A DNA stretch of 10,661 nucleotides, taken from the NCBI GenBank assembly GCA_027600665.1, contig JADGJL010001046.1, positions 1-10,661 of the forward strand, given 5' to 3'. The number at the start of each line of letters is the position of its first letter. The first letter of the stretch is position 1. The stretch comes from Irineochytrium annulatum (lineage: Eukaryota > Chytridiomycota > Chytridiomycetes > Chytridiales > Chytridiaceae). This document shows positions 1 through 8,422 of this stretch, in pieces. Position numbers and translations under genes: made by a program. Below the pieces are notes generated by a model, which worked only from the letters and a program-made list of their open reading frames with translations, searched no databases and was not told where the DNA came from.

Positions 1-852
1 CGCGTGGGGCGGCGGCGTGGCCGCGGACGCCGACGTCGCGACGACGGAACCGGGAGACGGAGTGTGGTGGTTTGAGATCATGCTGGCGCGTCGTGACGAG
101 GCCGCGGGCAGGAGGTACAGCGGCGTCGCATCGTCCTCGTCGTCCAGCTGCGACTTGCGTGTTGACAGACTGGGTTTTCGTGGCGCTGGGGCGGCTGAGG
201 AGGATACGGAAGATGTTGAAGGGGCCGAGGGCGGCGGGGAGGAGGTGGAGGACGATGATGGTGGATGGGTGGGGAGACCTTGGATGGAAACGGCCGAGTC
301 GGGGCGCGGGATTGAGTGCTGGCGCTTCTTCTTCCGTTCCTTTGTCGGTAACGCCGGAGAGTCCGCGGGCGAAAGTACCGGAAGCTGGTAGAGGAATGGC
401 GTCGAGAGCGTCGCGGTGGAAGCGCGACGTGCGGAGCGGGTCGCGGCGCTTGGCGGGCATGGCGTCGAGTTGCGCTCTGACCGGGCTGGCGACGGCTGTT
501 GGTTGCAAAGCACGGGATCCTCGGGCAGCGGCGTCATCCTGAGCGGGGTCGTCCCGAGGAGCGTTGTAGGGGCCGCGGCCTTTGGTAAGGCGTCCGACGC
601 GGAGAGGGAGCGCGCGGTGGCGAGGTTTGGGTTGCGCACAACAGGAGGGTTGGTGGTGGAGGTCGTTCGGCGCGGCCGGCCGGTCTTCGGGCTCGCGGGC
701 GGCGTCAAGGCGTCCCGGCGCTGCGAGTAATCAGGCTTGGTTGTTGGCGAGGGAGGTGCTGGCGGCTGATCAGCAACGACGGCGTCGGCGGCGACGGCGA
801 GTTCCTTCGGCGGGTCTTTCTTCGTGGTCCGTCTCCGGAATAGCTGCATCAT
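1..852 (-). CDS. Ser/Pro/Thr-rich disordered protein, N-terminal part (runs off left edge)
   Basis: Family not recognised. On the minus strand one frame stays open for 284 codons from ATG 852 to the window edge, with no stop. The start has a good context (CCGCC before ATGATG) and the frame is rich in G/C-ending codons. The N-terminus is basic (MMQLFRRRTTKKD). The rest is low-complexity Pro/Ser/Thr/Ala sequence with no membrane segment or catalytic motif visible. A basic cluster, KERKKKR (residues 171-177), could be a nuclear localisation signal. There are two RRAS sites (142-145 and 254-257) and RKPS (225-228), which match the PKA/basophilic-kinase consensus. An acidic patch, DDEDD, lies near residue 240. 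The folded domain, if any, must lie beyond the left edge. A second minus frame is also open from about 730 to 1, but it has no good start and poorer codon use, so I prefer this one. The gene is divergent from the channel gene. Confidence 0.72.
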   Translation of the reverse strand, partial: MMQLFRRRTTKKDPPKELAVAADAVVADQPPAPPSPTTKPDYSQRRDALTPPASPKTGRPRRTTSTTNPPVVRNPNLATARSLSASDALPKAAAPTTLLGTTPLRMTPLPEDPVLCNQQPSPARSERNSTPCPPSAATRSARRASTATLSTPFLYQLPVLSPADSPALPTKERKKKRQHSIPRPDSAVSIQGLPTHPPSSSSTSSPPPSAPSTSSVSSSAAPAPRKPSLSTRKSQLDDEDDATPLYLLPAASSRRASMISNHHTPSPGSVVATSASAATPPPHA

Positions 853-1810
853 GGCGGAGACCCTGTGGAGGCGTCGGTGTGGCTGACAGGGGGGGCGGGC
901 CCGTCGTTATGTCAGCGAAAGGGAAAGGCGGGGGGGATGCCGAAATCCGTAATAATATGCCCCGTGCTTTGATCTCGTCTTCACGATCTGATCCCTGAGT
1001 TCGGGGTTCGATGCCCTGGCGGAAAACGGACTTCAACGACGGCCCCAGCGACAACGGCTCGAGGTCGGGAAGGGAAGGTGCCGGCGGGCGACGAGCAGTC
1101 AGGGTAAATGCGAAAGGTGGGCCAGGCTAGGATGTCAGCGTGTGAGAGATGGACAGCCCAGGAAGTTCATTCGTCGCGTCCGCGTCGCGTCTCAGGAGTC
1201 GCGCGCTGCATTACCCCCACCCCAGATCGCTTAAACTGTTGGTTGGTCGGTTTGAGGTTTCTCCCTTTCCCTTTTCCGCTGCTGCGCCTTCCACTTCCTG
1301 GATTCCTACATTGGCACCGCACAGGATAACTATAAAGTAAAGAAACGTGACCACGCTCGGGTGGCTTTTACCGTGCCGTCGACCTTCAATTTGTTCTCAA
1401 TTAAATATATGACACTATTAAAATTGATTACCTCGATGCCCTCGATGCTTTCACGTTATCCTGTTCCCGTCGGTAACCGGATTAAGTTGAATACTTAAGC
1501 ACATTTGAGTAGAAATTGGAGCGGAACATTATCTGCACCGCTCCGAAAGGCCGTGGTGTCCATTCAAAGAAAATTTGACGGATCGGCAGGATGGCCTCGG
1601 TCTCTGGTGATCTCCGTCCGTCCCGTGATGTTCTCAACGGATAGGTCTTGGAGACCCGAGTCCACCGGTGCCGTCAATGTGACCTTTACTCGGTTTATTG
1701 CATTCAGTTGCATTGTTCGTTAGTAAAAACGGTGTCGATCTTGGGGCACCGCTGCCGACCGCTCTTTCTCCCTTCCCGCTCCCCAGTAAATCACCCTTTT
1801 TGCGGTCGCC
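853..1810. promoter_or_regulatory. Divergent intergenic region between the disordered-protein gene and the channel gene
   Basis: No supportable gene in this 958-bp stretch. It should hold the 5'UTRs and promoters of both flanking genes. The composition shifts from GC-rich at the edges to an AT-rich core at about 1325-1510. A TATAAA lies at 1331-1336 on the plus strand, about 480 bp before the channel ATG, and further AT-rich stretches follow at about 1399-1425. A perfect 9-bp tandem duplication (CCTCGATGC) occupies 1431-1448. Pyrimidine-rich sequence precedes the channel start (about 1763-1785), as is common for fungal core promoters. None of these elements can be assigned a function from sequence alone. 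Confidence 0.4.
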
Positions 1811-4800
1811 ATGTACGCCGCCGCGGGGGACAACGCTGACGCCGACGCGCTCCGGTCCGACCTGGTCGACCTGAGGGCGGAGTTGATCCGCTGCCTGCAG
1901 CGCGCGGACCAGTGCTTGGGAAGGCTAACGGGCGCAAGCTGCACAGGGGAAAGTCCCTGGAGCACCAGCGCGGTGAAGTTACCCCCTCACGTCGGCGCGC
2001 CATCGGCCGCCGGCATCATGTTCGCAAGGCCCAAACATGTCAGCGGGAGCCGCGGCTCGAGCGTGGCCATGAGCGCGGAGTCGGGGGATAAGGGACAGTA
2101 CTTGATTGGGCTTCGCTGGACCGACTCGGGGGAAGATATGAACGCGTTCGGGGCAAGGTACGCAATGTTGCGATGGTGGTTTCTAGCGGCCCTGCCGCAA
2201 ACCGCTCGATGGCTGACGACCGTAAACCAACAGAGACTCGAGGGAGGGCGCAACCCACAAACAGCCGACAGCCACGCGAAGGGATTTGGCCCACCTCCGG
2301 ACCTCGAAGCACGGCCACTCCGTATCCAGCCTTCGGAAAGAGCCGTCCTTCCTCGTGCCCACCAACGCGCCATCGAACCTGCCGGAGGAAGGACCCGTTT
2401 TCGAGCGCGGCGAGTTGATGCCTGACGTCAGCGGCCAGCCGTGGCACGCGCACCCGGCTCACGCCGCCGGCCGCCACCATCAGCCGGTCGCGACGCACCC
2501 GAGTGAGGACGGCGTGACACCCGACGTCGCCTCGGACCATCACCATGCACCCTCGACGGAGCTGATTTCCGCTGCCCGCCTGCCGCACCTCCGCAAACGG
2601 CCCGAGTCCCACATATCCTTCTCCCGCCCGGTCTCGATGCACATAGAGAGCCTTGTCCGCAACCCGACCTCCTCCTCACCGGACAACCCTGCGCCGATAG
2701 CCACCCTCCCGCAGTCGCGGAGGGAGTCGATGAGCATCAGCATGGATGAGCCCGCTTGCGCCGCCAGAGGGCTGTCCAGGCAGAGCACGCGAAAGTCGAC
2801 GCTACAGCACTCGGCGGCGACGGCCGCCTTGAGCGCGGCGCACATCCTCCGGTCCGCTGACATGGAGTCGAGGTCGTCGCTGGTCCGGATCACGTCGTCG
2901 GGCTTGCCGACGCATTCGAGCTCGGACTTGGCCGCGAGGGCCGCGAGGGCGAGCGCAGCGGCCTGCAGGCCCGACGCGCCGACGACGACGAGCGCGTCCG
3001 GACACGAATCATCCGGCAACGCATGCGGGAACGCCGTGCAGACGTCCTGTTGCGCGGAGGACGAGGAGGCGCAGGAGGGTGACATGCTGGATTTGGACTC
3101 CATGGGCGGCGGTGCGGGGATCGGGATAAAGCGTCGCGTCACGGGACTGGTGCAGGGAACGCGGAACTTTGCAAGAGAGGCTTCCAGGCGGCTGCGAGCC
3201 GGTGTGACGGAGACGTGGGGCTGCGACGACAGCGGTGTCGGGGGGTCTTTGGAAAAGCTGCAGGATGATGGCGAGGCCGCGCGGGGGTTCCACCAGGTCG
3301 GGTTTAACCCAAACTCGAAGCTCTCGGTCATTTGGGACCTTTTCATGAGCGGTAAGGGCGACAACCGGCGGTTCATCTCTTTTATTTTTTTTGTTTTATT
3401 CCTTTTTTTGGTTCCCATTCTTTTTCATTTCTTTTTTTCCTTTGGAAAAGTTAACCAAACTTGCCTTTTGTCGCAACACAGCGTTCTATATCCTTCTCCT
3501 CTGGGTCGTCCCTATCCTCATCGCATTCGACGCCCTCCCCGTCATCCACTACCGCATCGGCATATTCTTCACCCTCGTCAACGCCATCGACATCGTCATC
3601 AACGTCTACACTCCCCGCTCCTACCACACCACCACCTCCCACTCTAGCACCCACCCTACCCTCGCGGCCTGGCGCCTCGTGTATCTCCGCCACCAGTTCC
3701 CCTGGGACCTCCTCGGCACCTTCCCCTTCGCTGCGCTCCCATTGCCGTCAAGCCCGTACACCCCCCTCCTGCTCCTGGCGCGCCTCGCCAAGCTGCACCA
3801 CCTCCCGCGCATCGTCAGGCGGAGCCCCGTCTTCCGGCGGGCAAAGAAGACACTGGAGAGGAACTTGAAGATCGGGGAGACGTTCTCGAACATCTTCGCG
3901 CTCGTGTTCGTGCTGTCGGCCTTCCTGCACTTCCAGGCGTGCACGCTGCTGTATGTTGGGAAGCTGGCGAATTACAGCAACCCGACGATTGAGAACATTG
4001 CTGACGAAGGCGCGTGGGATCAGTGAGTTTTTTTTTTCTTTCCCGTCGATGTTCTTTGTTTTAAATGACTGACATCAATGTCGTCTCCGTCTGAAAAGGT
4101 ACACATGGGCGCTCTTTCAATCAGTTGGAAACACGTTCCCCTTGGCGTACAAACCGCTATCCACGTTGGAGCAGTGGACGGTCGTCTTCAACGTAATCAT
4201 TGGGGCCGTGCTGGTGAGAAATATGCGTGCTTCTTCTCCTTTTTTAACCTGCTTTCCTAACATGGGCTTTTTGTAAAAGTACGCGAGCATCGTCGGTACG
4301 ATCTCGGCCTTCACGATCGGCATGGACGCGTCCGGGAGGGTATACAAGCAGAAGATGGACGAGCTTCACGACTATATGACGTGGAAGCACGTCAACACTG
4401 ACACGCGTCGCAAGGTGCTCCAGTATTACCAGATCAAGTATCGCGGCAAGTTCTTCGAAGAGGTAACGGCTCCCGACTCTTTCACTTCTCAAGCGTCGAT
4501 TCCTAAAAACTGTCCTTACTACTAGGGCACACTCCTCGGCGAGATGAACGACAGTCTCCGGACCGAGATTGCGGTGCATAACTGTCGCGAGTTGATCTCG
4601 AAGGTGCCGTTCCTCCGACGTGAGGAGGGCGACGGACGCGATGAGCTCTTCATTGGACGTATCGCGACGAGCCTGACGCCGTGCTACTTTGTCGCGGGCG
4701 ACAATGTGGTGAACCAGGGGGAGGTGAGATAACCCGGTTACTTTGTCACCTTTTTATTTGAAGTAAGGGATATGTAACTGACAGCTTGCATTACAGATGG

Positions 4801-5252
4801 GCGGTGAGATGTACTTTATCCTCAACGGACGCGTACGGATCCTCGTGAACAACAACGTCGTCTCCTCCTTTGGCGACGGCGCTTTCTTTGGCGGTAACTA
4901 CCATATCATTTCCACTCGGGATTTCTTTCCGCTGAACATACCATATCCTTTTTTTGCTTTGTTGGCAGAGGTGGCACTCATAGCCAACATTCCCCGCACA
5001 GCGACTGTCCAGGCCGTGCGACCGTGCGTGATGTACAAGCTCACGCGCACTGTCTTCATGCAGATCCTGGCTGAGTTCGAGGACATGCGGGCGCGCATCG
5101 ACCGGATCTACCAGGAGCGGATGGGGCGAGTGCGGGCCGAGGAGGAGGAGAGGAGGAAGAAGATAGCGGGCGAAGGTGAAGTTGCGACGGACGGGGTGGA
5201 GGAAGGGGAGGAGGGAGAGGAAGATGAAGAGGATGACGAAGTGAAGGAGTAA
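1811..5252 (+). CDS. CNG/HCN-type cyclic-nucleotide-gated, voltage-sensor ion channel (960 aa, 8 exons)
   Basis: Predicted tetrameric membrane cation channel gated by voltage and/or a cyclic nucleotide. Exons: 1811-2157, 2234-3351, 3482-4022, 4099-4213, 4280-4462, 4526-4723, 4797-4893, 4969-5252; total 2883 nt, in frame throughout. The N-terminal 473 residues are mostly disordered, with a short coiled coil at about 14-39 and basic-Ser sites (RRES 278-281, RQST 298-301). The pre-S1 motif NPNSKLSVIWDLFMS is at 474-488. S1 is about 489-504, S2 514-531 (D525), and S3 is near D564. S4 has R589, K592, H595, R598 and R601 at every third position. S5 is about 623-647. The pore helix (W672-N680) leads to P-L-A-Y-K at 683-687, where HCN channels have C-I-G-Y-G. 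S6 is about 697-721. The HCN-like C-linker is about 722-798 and the CNBD about 800-905, with the cassette F865-G-E867 and P875-R876-T877-A878. An acidic Glu/Asp tail ends the protein. The start ATG sits in a good context (TCGCCATG). The first intron (2158-2233) and exon 1 are the least certain parts. Confidence 0.9.
4894..4968 (+). other. Stopless 75-nt intron inside the CNBD phosphate-binding cassette
   Basis: The intron begins GTAACT and ends TTGGCAG. It splits the Glu867 codon, directly after F865-G866. Removing it gives F-G-E-V-A-L, the canonical CNBD cassette. Its length is a multiple of three and it has no in-frame stop, so an unspliced transcript would encode 25 extra, partly hydrophobic residues at the ligand-binding turn. 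The family alignment strongly favours removal. Confidence 0.85.
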
Positions 5253-5716
5253 TAGTTTAAGGGCCGGATTTTGGTGAAGATTGTGGGCAGCATGAAGGTC
5301 AGCAGTTTGTGAGTTCTTTTTCGCAGGTGTAGTGGAGCCTGTCTCTTGTTATTTCACGCAGATGTACAGTAATAGAAATTTTATGAATTGTACCCAGACC
5401 TGGACGCGTTGTTTGCCCCGAGAGAAATGCAGGCATTGAAGTACAACTCTCACATTCATTTATTTTACAATGATGGATACACTCCCGATGTCCAACAATC
5501 CACACGATGTCTCGACCTTACATACAATAAAGAACAAAAGTAACAACGTCTGAACGCGTCGTTGTCAAGAGCATCAACAAAAGAAAGTACGAAGGTAAAG
5601 AGCATCAATACCCAAAGAAAGTCAAGACCTTCTTCGATTGTAAAATAAAACAAAGCGTGCATAATTAGCACGAAAGGTAGCGACATGCGAGAGAGCTTTT
5701 AAACACAGTTGCCCAC
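5253..5716. terminator. Convergent 3' region with poly(A) signals for both flanking genes
   Basis: The channel gene (plus) and the CFEM-like gene (minus) end facing each other, 464 bp apart, with no supportable gene between their stops. AATAAA occurs on the plus strand at 5526-5531 (about 275 nt after the channel stop) and again at 5644-5649. On the minus strand AATAAA reads from 5464 to 5459, about 250 nt after the CFEM-like stop. If both transcripts use these signals, their 3'UTRs overlap by roughly 60 nt or more. Fungal poly(A) signals are degenerate, so the real sites may differ. Confidence 0.4.
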
Positions 5717-6436
5717 TCATGCAAGAAGGGCAAAGGCAAGACCCGTCATAGCAAAAGTCACGAAGCCAGCCGCGACGGAGCCCGCGCCGCTCTTCGGTGA
5801 GCCTGTACCTCCGAGAGCGGTCGGGATGGCGACGCTGGGGCATGCCGTCTGGACCTGCTGGATCAACGTGCTGTTGGGGCCAAAAGGTGCGCCTGGAGCG
5901 ATCTCGGCTTGGACGACCTACCGCAACAAACCAGATGTTAGCGAACCCACTGGTGCATACGATGAAGTATTGCCCTCCTCACTTACCGCGTTACATGGCG
6001 TCACGCAGTTGATAAGGTTCTGGAAGTTACCGCAGAGGCACTTGAGGTCGATGTTGCTGCACGCCTGGAGGGTGGTGAGCGCGTCCTGGGCGCACTTTTG
6101 ACTAAGGCAACGAGTAGGAAGATGTCAGGCTCAAACGAACGAGTGGCAGATAGGGAATGGTGCTTACGCGGTGGGAACGCAATCGGCGGCCGCGGTCGTG
6201 GTCGCCCCAACCGTAGTGGCCGGCATCGGCATGCCGGACATAGACCCCGAGGTCATCGTCATCGAGCTCGCGCTGGTGAGGGCCGTCAGGATGGAGGTGG
6301 CGGCCTGCGACGCCTCGGCGCTGGCGGAGGCTGTGGCCGAGGCCGCGGATGCCGATGCCGTGTCAAGGGTAGTAGTGGTCGACTGCGCGACGACGCTGGC
6401 CGCGACGGAGAGGAGGGCGAGGAGGAGCGAGTGCAT
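5717..6436 (-). CDS. Secreted eight-cysteine CFEM-like protein, probably GPI-anchored (194 aa, 3 exons)
   Basis: Exons on the minus strand: 6436-6168, 6101-5987 and 5917-5717; 585 nt in all. The introns are 66 and 69 nt, with GTAAGC/GTAAGT donors and CTGAC/CTAAC branch sites. The start ATG opens a signal peptide (MHSLLLALLSVAASVVAQ, cleavage near 17-18). Residues 19-85 form a Ser/Thr/Ala/Met-rich stalk that is likely O-glycosylated. Eight cysteines follow at 86, 93, 104, 111, 113, 122, 126 and 154, including the D-L-K-C-L-C signature (108-113) typical of CFEM domains. In heme-binding CFEM proteins an Asp near this position binds the ligand; D108 is the candidate here. The C-terminus has small residues (S-G-A-G-S near 171-175) and then a hydrophobic tail ending A-L-L-A, which fits a GPI signal. 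CFEM proteins act at the cell surface in heme/iron uptake, adhesion or host interaction; the role here is unknown. The domain sits after the stalk, not at the mature N-terminus, and the C7-C8 gap is long. Confidence 0.85.
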
Positions 6437-7531
6437 GGCTGACAAGAGGAGGATTCAGAATCGCGGTTGAGAGATCTTTGGGTCCGATTTTGTAGTCCGA
6501 GCGAGCGGGCAGTGGGCTGTCTTCAGCTCGCCACATCAACCCTTCCACGGACGACCAGCCCGGTCTGTCGGGCTAATATCTGGATATTATTTTGTATCAT
6601 TTTATTGATGGTGCTCAGTCTGTTGATTAAAGTATCGCACAAAGGACAGCATATCGAAAAAGAGTTGTGCGGGGTACTTCGGCCATGCCGACCGCACACA
6701 AGTCCGCCACGGACTGGAAGAAAAACCAATTACAGGGAGTTTGCAAGCAAAGGAGCAGAAAAGTATTGCTGGCTTATGCTAGCCGTAAGTCGGGTTTCCA
6801 AACGGAAAGCAGAGGAACCCCCATCAAATCCCTGTCATTATTGGCGGACGTCCGGTTGGCTTAAACAATCCAAAGCTTAGCAATCGGCGCGTCCGTCAAC
6901 CTCTGCCGAAGTATTGTCGAGAAATAACCTCGCAACTGTCGGCTCCTTAGAACAGTCCCTAACCTGTTGGCAGCATGTTTTCGAGTCCAAATCCCTGGTC
7001 AGCCGTTTTCCAGCACCTCTAAAGGTTCTCTCAGCGTCCCTCAACTACGGTTTTAGCTAAGGCGCCCAGACATTCCTGGAATGCCGGAAAGTCTCCAGGG
7101 GTACGCAAGAACTGACGCAGGCAAGCAGAGTAAGTCCTCTTCTTTCCTTACCCGCGTCCTCGTTATCAAAATCGAACTCGCCAGCCATTGCACCCTGCGA
7201 CAGAACCACGAGGTCAGTGCCAGTACCGCATAACATCCAACAACAACATCGACATGTCAGTGGCTGGTCGAATGGTCGGAAGGTTCATGATCAGGCACTG
7301 CGTGTGTTGGTGGATTGGGCGTCATCGCCTCCAATCTGTGCAGAGATACAAACAAGAAGCCGTCTCCGAGTGACTGTCCACCGTACCCGATGCAGCGGCT
7401 TGCCGGGTCACCAGCTCGGCCATGAAATACAGCTCGGATCATTCGTAGCAACCCCGACTCTTAACAAATAGCGACAGGTGGTTTCGCCATCACTTTTGGA
7501 ACAGTGGACAACTTCCTCCCGCATTTCACCA
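6437..7531. promoter_or_regulatory. Divergent intergenic region between the CFEM-like and Nudix genes
   Basis: This 1095-bp stretch holds no frame I can support as a gene on either strand. Open frames are short, start at non-ATG codons, and show no domain. It must contain the promoters and 5'UTRs of both flanking genes. CCAAT-type pentamers occur on either strand (for example CCAAT near 6726 and ATTGG near 6839). The only distinct structure is the palindrome pair listed separately at 6557-6589. Confidence 0.4.
6557..6589. promoter_or_regulatory. Two adjacent palindromes upstream of the CFEM-like gene
   Basis: AGCCCG (6557-6562) and CGGGCT (6569-6574) form an inverted repeat around a 6-nt spacer. 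It abuts and shares one base with TAATATC (6574-6580) and GATATTA (6583-6589), a 7-bp inverted repeat with a 2-nt spacer. A CGG-N5-CGG direct repeat (6561-6571), the type of half-site read by Zn2Cys6 factors, lies in the first palindrome. The block is about 120-150 bp upstream of the CFEM-like ATG. Regulatory function is inference only. Confidence 0.3.
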
Positions 7532-8391
7532 ATGGCCGACACGACCGTGCCCACGGCCTCCGACGTCGCTGGCCGCCTCAATGTCGACGTCGACAAGACC
7601 GTTTACAAGAACCCGGCCACGACTTGCGATGCGCTCGTGCTGCGATCGAACGTCAAGACCGGCAAGTTCGAGCTGTTGGTCATTCAGCGGGGGAGGAACC
7701 CGTACAAGGGGTACTGGGCGCTGCCTGGTGAGTCTCGATGTCTGATCGTCCGCCGGGGCCATCGGGACATCGGTGATGTCCGGGATGCTGGGTGCGGGTG
7801 CGACAAACGCGTCTTCGGGCTGTTTGCTGATCGCGCCACCGTTATCTTCGACGACCAGGCGGGTTTATCGAGTACGGCGAGGACCCCGAGGATGCTGTCC
7901 GTCGCGAGCTCAAGGAGGAGTCACAGATCGCCGCGCTGCCCGGAAGCGAGAATATCCACCTGATCACGGTCCGCGGCAAGGGTGACAGAGACCCGAGGCA
8001 GCACATCATCACGATCGCGTATGCGTTGAAAGTGGACGAGAAAACGTTGAAGGATTGCGCAGGGAGCGATGACGCTAAGGTGTGTGCGGACGAATAGCTT
8101 TACTTATTAGCATGTCCTTATGTCTGCGAAACATAGGACGCACGATGGATCTCTCTTGACGCCCTTGGTTCCGACACGCACCCTCTGGCCTTCGACCACG
8201 CCAAAATCGTCGACTCTTTCCGCGCCTGGTTCGAGAAGGAGGGCAAGGCCAAGAAGTTTTACGTCACGGACTCGAACCCTATGCAGCCTGGTCAGGCCTC
8301 AGGGAAACAGCCGGCGGAGGCGTACAAGAACGCGGATGTGCCTGCCTCTTCGAAGAAGGGTATAAAGAAGCCTTCCTGCTCTGTTTTATAA
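7532..8391 (+). CDS. Nudix hydrolase, ADP-ribose pyrophosphatase-like (223 aa, 3 exons)
   Basis: Predicted Mg2+-dependent hydrolase of nucleoside-diphosphate-linked substrates. Exons: 7532-7727, 7859-8079 and 8137-8391; introns of 131 and 57 nt; 672 nt in frame. ATG 7532 is in a strong context (CACCAATGG). Residues 33-65 give the first Nudix strands, ending G-Y-W-A-L-P-G. The Nudix box follows: G67-x5-E73-x7-R81-E82-L83-K84-E85-E86-x-Q88-I89. The metal-binding REUxEE core is intact, but the usual Gly at 88 is Gln. The later stretch G-D-R-D-P-R-Q-H-I-I-T-I-A-Y resembles a segment common in ADP-ribose pyrophosphatases and NrtR-like Nudix domains, so ADP-ribose is the best guess; substrate cannot be settled from sequence. 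The C-terminus is Lys-rich and ends C220-S-V-L, a CaaX form expected to favour geranylgeranylation. A possible third intron (8360-8422) would end the protein after 214 residues without that box. The gene is divergent from the CFEM-like gene. Confidence 0.9.
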
Positions 8392-8422
8392 GCTCGTGCT
8401 CATTTTCTTTTTTTTGGCGCAG
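8360..8422 (+). other. Possible alternative third intron of the Nudix gene
   Basis: GTATAA at 8360 could pair with a T-rich acceptor ending GGCGCAG at 8422, giving a 63-nt intron, a size usual in this window. Splicing changes codon 214 to Glu, followed at once by TGA (8425-8427), and so deletes the Lys-rich segment and the CSVL end. The acceptor is strong, the donor is weak, and no clear CTRAC branch site is visible. Either version may be the real one, or both. Confidence 0.4.

Noticed and set aside
17..998. Several overlapping plus-strand open frames at the left edge
   Set aside because: Short, mutually overlapping, mostly from weak or non-ATG starts, with no domain. The minus frame from 852 is longer and has a better start and codon use.
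946..1023. tRNA-like stretch with a perfect B-box (GGTTCGATGCC at 1005-1015), a T-arm-like stem and short TCCG/CGGA ends
   Set aside because: No acceptable acceptor stem in register, no anticodon stem of five pairs, and no A-box at proper spacing. At most a decayed tRNA fragment; tRNAscan-SE with pseudogene mode would settle it.
1431..1448. 9-bp perfect tandem duplication CCTCGATGC
   Set aside because: Too short to distinguish from chance; no further copies seen nearby.
1973..2043. Possible 71-nt intron in channel exon 1 (GTGAAG to GTCAG)
   Set aside because: Splicing it shifts into a frame that meets TAA within about 15 codons, whereas the unspliced frame stays open to the 2158 donor and joins exon 2 in phase.
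2540..3418. 292-codon open frame on the minus strand
   Set aside because: Antisense to channel exon 2. The plus frame leads directly into the NPNSK pre-S1 motif and the channel, so the minus frame is a shadow in GC-rich DNA.
3352..3450. Earlier acceptor (GGAAAAG at 3450) for the third-exon junction of the channel
   Set aside because: It leaves the reading frame that does not encode S1; the acceptor at 3481 joins W-D-L-F-M-S to the S1 helix in frame.
6467..7471. Short open frames between the CFEM-like and Nudix genes
   Set aside because: They mostly begin at non-ATG codons, show no recognisable domain, and I could not join them by plausible introns into a longer product.
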